Assembly (NCBI RefSeq): GCF_004795035.1 | Contig: NZ_SSBK01000027.1 | Location: forward strand, 1-64,000 | Origin: Streptomyces sp. A0958 | Lineage (GTDB): Bacteria; Actinomycetota; Actinomycetes; Streptomycetales; Streptomycetaceae | Reading direction: 5' to 3' | DNA: 64,000 nucleotides | In this document: positions 58,083 through 64,000 of the stretch, piece after piece | Numbering within the stretch: position 1 is the stretch's first letter | How the letters are laid out: every line of letters starts with the position of its first letter | Translations under genes and position numbers: made by a program | Notes under the pieces: generated by a model | Databases searched by the model: none | What the model was told of the DNA's origin: nothing | What the model saw: only the letters and a program-made list of their open reading frames with translations

Positions 58083-58973
58083 ATGGACTTCCTTCGCCCC
58101 GCAAGCTGGGAGGAGGCGCTCGCCGCCAAGGCCGAGCACCCGACGGCTGTTCCCATCGCCGGGGGCACCGACGTGATGGTCGAGATCAACTTCGACCACC
58201 GGCGGCCCGAATACCTACTGGACCTGAACCGCATCGGTGACCTCACCGAGTGGGAGGTGGGCCAGGAGAGCGTACGGCTCGGCGCCTCGGTCCCGTACAG
58301 CCACATCATGGAGCACCTGCGCGCGGAGCTGCCGGGGCTCGCGCTCGCCTCGCACACCGTCGCCTCGCCGCAGATCCGCAACCGGGGCGGCGTCGGCGGC
58401 AACCTGGGCACCGCGTCCCCCGCGGGCGACGCCCATCCCGCCCTGCTCGCCGCCGGCGCCGAGGTGGAGGCCGAGTCCGTACGCGGCAGCCGGCTGATCC
58501 CCATCGACGCCTTCTACACCGGCGTCAAGCGCAACGCCCTCGAACCGGACGAGCTGATCCGGGCCGTGCACATCAAGAAGGCCGACGGGCCCCAGCAGTA
58601 CTCCAAGGTCGGCACCCGCAACGCGATGGTCATCGCCGTCTGCGCCTTCGGGCTGGCCCTGCACCCCGAGACCCGCACGGTCCGCACCGGCATCGGATCG
58701 GCCGCCCCGACCCCCGTACGGGCGAAAGCGGCCGAGGAGTTCCTGAACGCCGCCTTGGAGGAGGGCGGGTTCTGGGACAGCCGCACCATCGTCACGCCGT
58801 CCGTCGCCCAGCAGTTCGCCACGCTCGCCGCCGGCGCCTGCAACCCGATCGACGACGTGCGCGGCACCGCGAGCTACCGCCGGCACGCGGTGGGGATCAT
58901 GGCCCGCCGGACCCTCGGCTGGGCCTGGGAGTCGTACCGCGGCAACGGCCGCAGCACCGAAGGAGCCGCCTGA
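58083..58973 (+). CDS. Xanthine dehydrogenase FAD-binding subunit
   Basis: The electron-outlet subunit of a heterotrimeric molybdenum hydroxylase, 296 residues. It starts MDFLRPASWEEALAA and carries the FAD motifs VPIAGGTDVMVEIN and ASPQIRNRGGVGGNLGTASP, plus SKVGTRNAM, which is typical of the CoxM/XdhB family. ATG 58083 has GAGAAGAAGAGAG upstream; a start at 58014 would add a non-homologous leader. The next gene follows by two bases. Confidence 0.9.
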   Translation: MDFLRPASWEEALAAKAEHPTAVPIAGGTDVMVEINFDHRRPEYLLDLNRIGDLTEWEVGQESVRLGASVPYSHIMEHLRAELPGLALASHTVASPQIRNRGGVGGNLGTASPAGDAHPALLAAGAEVEAESVRGSRLIPIDAFYTGVKRNALEPDELIRAVHIKKADGPQQYSKVGTRNAMVIAVCAFGLALHPETRTVRTGIGSAAPTPVRAKAAEEFLNAALEEGGFWDSRTIVTPSVAQQFATLAAGACNPIDDVRGTASYRRHAVGIMARRTLGWAWESYRGNGRSTEGAA

Positions 58974-58975
58974 TC

Positions 58976-59569
58976 ATGCGCGTCAATTTCACGGTCAACG
59001 GCCGCCGCCACGAGGCCGACGACGTCTGGGAGGGCGAGTCCCTCCTGTACGTCCTGCGCGAGCGGATGGGGCTGCCCGGCTCCAAGAACGCCTGCGAGCA
59101 GGGCGAGTGCGGCTCCTGCACGGTCCGCCTCGACGGCGTCCCCGTCTGCTCCTGCCTGGTCGCCGCAGGACAGGTCGAGGGCCGCGACGTCGTCACCGTC
59201 GAAGGCCTCGCCGACTTCGCCGCCCACCGCGCCGACGCCCACCCCGGCACCGGCTGCGCCTCCGGCGCCTGCGGAACCGCGCTCGACAGGGCCCGGCGCT
59301 GGAAGGCCGAGCCGGCCGGCGAGGAGACCCGCGACACCGGGGAGCTCTCCCCGATCCAGCAGGCGTTCATCGACGCCGGAGCCGTCCAGTGCGGCTTCTG
59401 CACCCCCGGCCTGCTGGTGGCGGCCGACGAACTCCTGGAGCGCACCCCGCAGCCGTCCGACGCGGACATCCGCGAGGCGCTCTCCGGCAACCTCTGCCGC
59501 TGCACCGGCTACGAGAAGATCCTCGACGCGGTCCGCCTCGCGGCCGCCCGCGCGGAAGAGACGGTCTAG
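58976..59569 (+). CDS. Xanthine dehydrogenase 2Fe-2S subunit with linker insertion
   Basis: A 197-residue electron-transfer subunit with two 2Fe-2S clusters. The plant-type cluster uses Cys40, Cys45, Cys48 and Cys60 (CEQGECGSCTV); the helical-domain cluster uses Cys139, Cys142, Cys174 and Cys176 (QCGFCTPG, NLCRCTGYE). Between the domains, residues about 81-122 form an extra segment (AHRADAHPGTGCASGACGT) with two more Cys, longer than in most CoxS/XdhC proteins. ATG with AAGGAG upstream, four bases before the large-subunit start context. Confidence 0.92.
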   Translation: MRVNFTVNGRRHEADDVWEGESLLYVLRERMGLPGSKNACEQGECGSCTVRLDGVPVCSCLVAAGQVEGRDVVTVEGLADFAAHRADAHPGTGCASGACGTALDRARRWKAEPAGEETRDTGELSPIQQAFIDAGAVQCGFCTPGLLVAADELLERTPQPSDADIREALSGNLCRCTGYEKILDAVRLAAARAEETV

Positions 59570-59572
59570 ACG

Positions 59573-61957
59573 ATGGGCGTTACCGGTTCCCCCACCAACA
59601 TCAACCAGGGCACCCGCACCAGGGGCGGCATCGGCGAGTCCACGCTGCGCCCCGACGGAATCCTGAAGGTCACCGGCGAGTTCGCGTACTCCTCGGACAT
59701 GTGGCACGAGGACATGCTCTGGGGCCACACCCTGCGCTCCACCGTCGCGCACGCCGAGATCGTCTCGATCGACACCTCCGAGGCGCTGGCCACCTCCGGC
59801 GTCTACGCGGTGCTCACCTACGACGACCTGCCGGCCGCGATGAAGAACTACGGCCTGGAGATCCAGGACACCCCCGTCCTCGCCAACGGCCGGGTCCGCC
59901 ACCACGGCGAGCCCGTCGCGCTCGTCGCCGCCGACCACCCGGAGACGGCCCGCCGCGCCGCCGCCAAGATCAGGATCGACTACCGCGAGCTGCCCGTCGT
60001 CACCGACGAGGCCTCCGCGACCGCGCCCGGCGCCCCCCTCATCCACGAGGGCCGCGACGACCACCACATCGGTCACGTGCCGCACCCCAACATCGTCCAC
60101 CGCCAGCCGATCATCCGCGGCGACGCGGAGGCGGCGAAGGCCCGCGCCGACGTGGTCGTCACCGGCGACTACTACTTCGGGATGCAGGACCAGGCCTTCC
60201 TCGGACCCGAGTCCGGCATGGCCGTACCCGCCGAGGACGGCGGGGTCGACCTGTACGTGGCCACCCAGTGGCTGCACTCGGACCTCCGCCAGATCGCCCC
60301 CGTCCTCGGCCTGCCCGAGGACAAGGTCCGCATGACGCTCTCCGGCGTCGGCGGCGCCTTCGGCGGCCGCGAGGACCTGTCGATGCAGATCCACGCCTGC
60401 CTGCTGGCGCTGCGCACCGGCAAGCCCGTGAAGATCGTCTACAACCGCTTCGAGTCCTTCTTCGGGCACGTCCACCGCCATCCGGCCCGGCTCCACTACG
60501 AGCACGGCGCCACCCGCGACGGCAAGCTCACACACATGAAGTGCCGCATCGTGCTCGACGGCGGCGCCTACGCCTCCGCGTCGCCGGCCGTCGTCGGCAA
60601 CGCCTCCTCGCTGGCCGTCGGCCCGTACGTCATCGAGGACGTCGACATCGAGGCGCTGGCCCTCTACAGCAACAACCCCCCGTGCGGCGCGATGCGCGGC
60701 TTCGGCGCGGTCCAGGCCTGCTTCGCCTACGAGGCGCAGATGGACAAGCTCGCCGCCGAACTGGGCATGGACCCGGTCGAGTTCCGGCAGCTCAACGCCA
60801 TGGAGCAGGGCACCCTGCTGCCCACCGGACAGCAGGTCGACTCGCCCGCCCCGGTCGCCGAACTGCTGCGCCGGGTGAAGGCCATGCCGATGCCGCCCGA
60901 GCGCCAGTGGGAGAGCGCCGGCGAGCACGCCGACGTACGGGCGCTGCCCGGCGGCCTGTCCAACACCACCCACGGCGAGGGTGTCGTGCGCGGCGTCGGC
61001 TACGCGGTCGGCCTGAAGAACGTCGGCTTCTCCGAGGGCTTCGACGACTACTCCACCGCCCGGGTGCGCATGGAGGTCATCGGCGGCGAACCCGTCGCGA
61101 CCGTGCACACCGCCATGGCGGAGGTCGGGCAGGGCGGCGTCACCGTGCACGCCCAGATCGCCCGTACCGAACTAGGCGTCGCCCAGGTCACCATCCACCC
61201 GGCCGACACCCGGGTCGGCTCCGCCGGATCGACCTCCGCATCCCGCCAGACGTACGTCACCGGCGGCGCGGTCAAGAACTCCTGCGAGGCCGTGCGCGAA
61301 CAGGTCCTGGAGATGGGCCGCCGCAAGTTCGGTACGTACCACCCCGCCTGGGCCACCGCCGAACTCCTCCTGGAGGACGGCAAGGTCGTCACCGACGGCG
61401 GCGAGGTGCTGGCCGACCTGGCCGACGTGCTGGAGGACGAGGCGGTCGACATCGAGCTGGAGTGGCGCCACCGCCCCACCGAGGCCTTCGACCTGCGCAC
61501 CGGACAGGGCAACGGCCACGTCCAGTACTCCTTCGCCGCACACCGTGCCGTGGTCGAGGTCGACACCGAACTCGGACTGGTCAAGGTCATCGAACTGGCC
61601 TGCGCCCAGGACGTCGGCAAGGCGCTCAACCCGCTGTCGGTCGTCGGACAGATCCAGGGCGGCACCATACAGGGGATGGGCATCGCCGTCATGGAGGAGA
61701 TCATGGTCGACCCCGTGACCGCGAAGGTGCGCAACCCCTCCTTCACGGACTACCTGCTCCCCACCATCCTCGACACGCCGACCATCCCCGTCGACGTGCT
61801 CGAACTCGCCGACGACCACGCCCCGTACGGGCTGCGCGGCATCGGCGAGGCCCCCACCCTGTCGTCCACCCCGGCCGTCCTCGCGGCGATCCGGAACGCG
61901 ACCGGCCTGGAGCTCAACCGCACACCGGTGCGGCCCGAACACCTCACCGGCGTCTGA
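59573..61957 (+). CDS. Xanthine dehydrogenase molybdopterin-binding subunit
   Basis: The catalytic subunit, 794 residues, hydroxylating hypoxanthine and xanthine to urate. Recognisable family segments in order: GEFAYSSDMW, GVGGAFGGREDLSM (cofactor binding), PPCGAMRGFGAVQ, GQGGVTVHAQ and, near the C-terminus, GLRGIGEAPTL with the catalytic Glu. It follows the Fe-S subunit by three bases. Together with the PucR gene and the permease, the substrate is most likely a purine; other aldehydes or N-heterocycles cannot be excluded from motifs alone. Confidence 0.92.
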   Translation: MGVTGSPTNINQGTRTRGGIGESTLRPDGILKVTGEFAYSSDMWHEDMLWGHTLRSTVAHAEIVSIDTSEALATSGVYAVLTYDDLPAAMKNYGLEIQDTPVLANGRVRHHGEPVALVAADHPETARRAAAKIRIDYRELPVVTDEASATAPGAPLIHEGRDDHHIGHVPHPNIVHRQPIIRGDAEAAKARADVVVTGDYYFGMQDQAFLGPESGMAVPAEDGGVDLYVATQWLHSDLRQIAPVLGLPEDKVRMTLSGVGGAFGGREDLSMQIHACLLALRTGKPVKIVYNRFESFFGHVHRHPARLHYEHGATRDGKLTHMKCRIVLDGGAYASASPAVVGNASSLAVGPYVIEDVDIEALALYSNNPPCGAMRGFGAVQACFAYEAQMDKLAAELGMDPVEFRQLNAMEQGTLLPTGQQVDSPAPVAELLRRVKAMPMPPERQWESAGEHADVRALPGGLSNTTHGEGVVRGVGYAVGLKNVGFSEGFDDYSTARVRMEVIGGEPVATVHTAMAEVGQGGVTVHAQIARTELGVAQVTIHPADTRVGSAGSTSASRQTYVTGGAVKNSCEAVREQVLEMGRRKFGTYHPAWATAELLLEDGKVVTDGGEVLADLADVLEDEAVDIELEWRHRPTEAFDLRTGQGNGHVQYSFAAHRAVVEVDTELGLVKVIELACAQDVGKALNPLSVVGQIQGGTIQGMGIAVMEEIMVDPVTAKVRNPSFTDYLLPTILDTPTIPVDVLELADDHAPYGLRGIGEAPTLSSTPAVLAAIRNATGLELNRTPVRPEHLTGV

Positions 61958-61976
61958 CGGCGGCTCCGCCACAGCT

Positions 61977-62034
61977 CTCCGGGCGGTGCAAGCCTCCGGT
62001 GAACGTCACACTTCCCGGCCCGCACCGCCCGGAG
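61977..62034 (+). terminator. Possible terminator after the dehydrogenase operon
   Basis: CTCCGGGCGGTGC at 61977-61989 pairs perfectly with GCACCGCCCGGAG at 62022-62034 across a 32-base loop. The loop is long for a terminator. It partly separates the permease, which has 190 further bases of leader. Confidence 0.5.
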
Positions 62035-62224
62035 GTCCAGGGTTCCGCACCGCTCGCGGCCCCCGGCCCCCCGCACCGGAACAGCAGTACCCGTTCCGTT
62101 CCACCCTGCATGAACAGTTCGTCTCGGGCCGTCCCCCGGGTCGTGCCGCCAGCGCAGTCATCCCAAATCCCGCATTTCGATTCTTCATCGCGGGTGCCCC
62201 TGTGAACCTTGGGAGTCAGGCATC

Positions 62225-63682
62225 ATGACCCAGCAGTCAGTGCAGCCGAAGACCGGTGCGGAGGACGCGGGCCCCGGCTCGCGCGTCCCGGCCGGCAGAT
62301 CATGGCTCGACCGGTACTTCCACATATCCGACCGCGGCTCGACCGTGGCACGTGAAGTGCGGGGCGGCGTCACGACCTTCATGGCCATGGCGTACATCCT
62401 GTTGCTCAACCCGCTGATCCTCGGCGGCAAGGACGTCGACGACAACCTGCTCAGCCAGCCGGGCCTGATCACCGCCACCGCGCTCGCGGCGGCGGCGACC
62501 ACCCTGCTGATGGGATTCGTCGGCAAGGTCCCGCTCGCGCTCGCCGCGGGGCTCAGCGTCTCGGGCGTCCTGTCCTCACAGGTCGCCCCCGAAATGACCT
62601 GGCCGCAGGCCATGGGCATGTGCGTGATGTACGGGCTGGTGATCTGCCTGCTGGTGGTCACCGGTCTGCGTGAGCTGATCATGAACGCGATCCCGCTCCC
62701 GCTGAAGCACGGCATCACGATGGGCATCGGCCTGTTCATCGCCCTGATCGGGCTCTACAAGGCCGGCTTCGTCGGCAAGGGCGCCGCCACCCCGGTGACC
62801 CTCGGCCCCGCCGGCGAACTCGCCGGCTGGCCCGTCCTCGTCTTCGCGGTGACCCTGCTGCTGATCTTCATGCTCCAGGCCCGCAACATCCCCGGCGCGA
62901 TCCTGATCGGCATCGCCGTCGGCACCGTCGTCGCCGTCGTGATCAACAAGGTCGCCGACGTCGACCCGAAGATCTGGAGCAGCGGCCCGCCCGAGCTCAA
63001 GGGCTCCGCGGTCTCCTCGCCGGACTTCTCGCTGTTCGGGAACATCGAGTTCGGCGGCTGGGGCGACGTCGGCGCGATGACCGTCGGCTTCATCGTCTTC
63101 ACCCTGGTGCTCGCCGGCTTCTTCGACGCGATGGCCACCATCATCGGTGTCGGTACGGAGGCCGGGCTCGCCGACGACAAGGGCCGGATGCCGGGCCTCT
63201 CCAAGGCGCTGTTCATCGACGGCGCCGGCGGGGCGATCGGCGGCGTCGCCGGCGGCTCCGGCCAGACCGTCTTCGTGGAGTCGGCGACCGGCGTCGGCGA
63301 GGGAGCCAGGACCGGCCTCGCCTCCGTCGTCACCGGCCTCTTCTTCGCCGCCTGCCTCTTCTTCACCCCGCTCACCGCTATCGTGCCCGCCGAGGTGGCC
63401 TCCGCCGCCCTCGTCGTCATCGGCGCCATGATGATGCAGAACGCCCGGCACGTGGACTGGGGCGACCGCTCCGTGGCCATCCCCGTGTTCCTGACGGTGG
63501 TCCTGATGCCGTTCACGTACACCATCACCACCGGTGTGGCGGCGGGCGTCATCTCCTACGTCGCCATCAAGGCCGCCCAGGGCCGGGCCCGCGAGGTCGG
63601 CGCCTTCATGTGGGGTCTGACGGTGATCTTCCTCGTCTATTTCGCCCTGCACCCGATCGAGAGCTGGCTCGGCGTCAGCTGA
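62225..63682 (+). CDS. AzgA-family purine permease
   Basis: A 485-residue membrane transporter for hypoxanthine/guanine/adenine or xanthine, COG2252/NCS2-like type, about 12-14 helices. N-terminal VRGGVTTFMAMAYILLLNPL is the family signature, then ALAAGLSVSGVLSSQ, PLPLKHGITMGIGLFIALIG and GAGGAIGGVAGGSGQTVFVE, the substrate-region loop. ATG 62225 follows GGGAG. It probably supplies substrate to the dehydrogenase upstream. Confidence 0.9.
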   Translation: MTQQSVQPKTGAEDAGPGSRVPAGRSWLDRYFHISDRGSTVAREVRGGVTTFMAMAYILLLNPLILGGKDVDDNLLSQPGLITATALAAAATTLLMGFVGKVPLALAAGLSVSGVLSSQVAPEMTWPQAMGMCVMYGLVICLLVVTGLRELIMNAIPLPLKHGITMGIGLFIALIGLYKAGFVGKGAATPVTLGPAGELAGWPVLVFAVTLLLIFMLQARNIPGAILIGIAVGTVVAVVINKVADVDPKIWSSGPPELKGSAVSSPDFSLFGNIEFGGWGDVGAMTVGFIVFTLVLAGFFDAMATIIGVGTEAGLADDKGRMPGLSKALFIDGAGGAIGGVAGGSGQTVFVESATGVGEGARTGLASVVTGLFFAACLFFTPLTAIVPAEVASAALVVIGAMMMQNARHVDWGDRSVAIPVFLTVVLMPFTYTITTGVAAGVISYVAIKAAQGRAREVGAFMWGLTVIFLVYFALHPIESWLGVS

Positions 63683-63716
63683 CCCCGCCGTGCCCACACC
63701 CGCCAAGGAGACCGAG

Positions 63717-64000
63717 ATGCTGGACATCGCCGACGAGCTCGACCGCTGGGCCGGGCAGGGACGCGATTTCGCCGTGGCCACCGTCGTCGCCGTCGGCGGC
63801 AGCGCACCCCGCCGGCCGGGGGCCGCGCTGGCCGTCGACCGCGACGGAACGGCGATCGGCTCGGTCTCCGGCGGGTGTGTGGAGGGCGCGGTGTACGAGC
63901 TGTGCCAGCAGGCGCTGGACGACGGCATCACCGTCCGCGAGCGCTTCGGCTACAGCGACGAGGACGCCTTCGCGGTCGGCCTGACCTGCGGTGGGGTCAT
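63717..64000 (+). CDS. XdhC/CoxI-type molybdenum-hydroxylase maturation factor (5' part)
   Basis: The first 94 codons of a gene that runs off the window. It begins MLDIADELDRWAGQGRDFAV, then ATVVAVGGSAPRRPGAALAV, GSVSGGCVEGAVYELCQQAL and VGLTCGG. The SGGCVEG segment is the hallmark of XdhC/CoxI proteins that insert sulfurated molybdenum cofactor into xanthine dehydrogenase. ATG 63717 has AAGGAG six bases upstream. It fits as the maturation gene of the dehydrogenase in this cluster. Confidence 0.85.
   Translation, partial: MLDIADELDRWAGQGRDFAVATVVAVGGSAPRRPGAALAVDRDGTAIGSVSGGCVEGAVYELCQQALDDGITVRERFGYSDEDAFAVGLTCGGV

Noticed and set aside
58874..61150. A 758-codon minus-strand frame opposite the xanthine dehydrogenase genes
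   Set aside because: Antisense shadow produced by third-position GC bias; the plus-strand genes carry all catalytic motifs.

Overview
The window is high-GC DNA from a Streptomyces-type actinomycete. The clearest markers are a chaplin/rodlin locus (aerial-hypha coat proteins), several GntR/FCD regulators, a LuxR-type regulator with a TrmB-like N-terminus, and short, mostly ATGA/GTGA-overlapping operons. I saw no rRNA, tRNA, CRISPR array, IS element or phage block. Genes were called by eye from translated ORFs, ribosome-binding sites and family motifs.

Layout. (1) 1-5602: the 3' part of a probable RiPP-type pathway: a radical SAM/SPASM maturase, an EpiD-like HFCD flavoprotein, an MFS exporter and a second, B12-type radical SAM enzyme. 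The precursor should lie upstream of the window. A thiolase follows. (2) 7036-23589: a large sialic-acid island. nanA-nanK-nanE-nanT is transcribed leftward from a divergent FadR/GntR gene. A secreted sialidase, an SGNH esterase and a CE7 acetyl-esterase form a second operon. A second FadR/GntR gene is divergent from a Dpp/Sia-type ABC importer, which includes a permease-ATPase fusion and ends in a second NanA-like lyase. Three promoters share a 13-bp operator-like motif. (3) 23675-27833: one long chaplin, one short chaplin, three rodlins, a small secreted protein and a 59-aa protein, punctuated by strong terminators.

(4) 27976-38389: housekeeping and uncharacterised genes: a DUF5949-like protein, RsgA, an Ada-AlkA fusion, a DUF456 membrane protein, a TrmB/LuxR regulator divergent from a 13-aa ORF, a degenerate PP2C, PoxB and an Imm49-type protein. 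(5) 38483-47453: a 4-hydroxyproline catabolic operon (three-subunit D-hydroxyproline dehydrogenase, deaminase, epimerase, GntR regulator) followed by a secreted M9 collagenase. A shared palindrome, ATGTSACAT, links operon and collagenase into a likely collagen-to-hydroxyproline module. (6) 47530-51942: an RNase Sa-like secreted RNase with a barstar-like inhibitor, a TetR regulator, a Ser/Thr kinase with a tandem duplication over its alpha-C helix, and an RsbW-like ATPase. (7) 51995-55863: a DUF2637 membrane protein, an FhuF-like reductase behind an iron box, a GntR regulator and a TPR-like protein. (8) 56093-64000: purine catabolism: a PucR regulator divergent from a three-subunit xanthine dehydrogenase, an AzgA-type purine permease and the start of an XdhC-type maturation factor cut by the window edge.

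The recurring theme is uptake and breakdown of animal- or matrix-derived polymers and metabolites (sialoglycans, collagen, purines), each with a nearby dedicated regulator and, in two cases, a visible shared operator.
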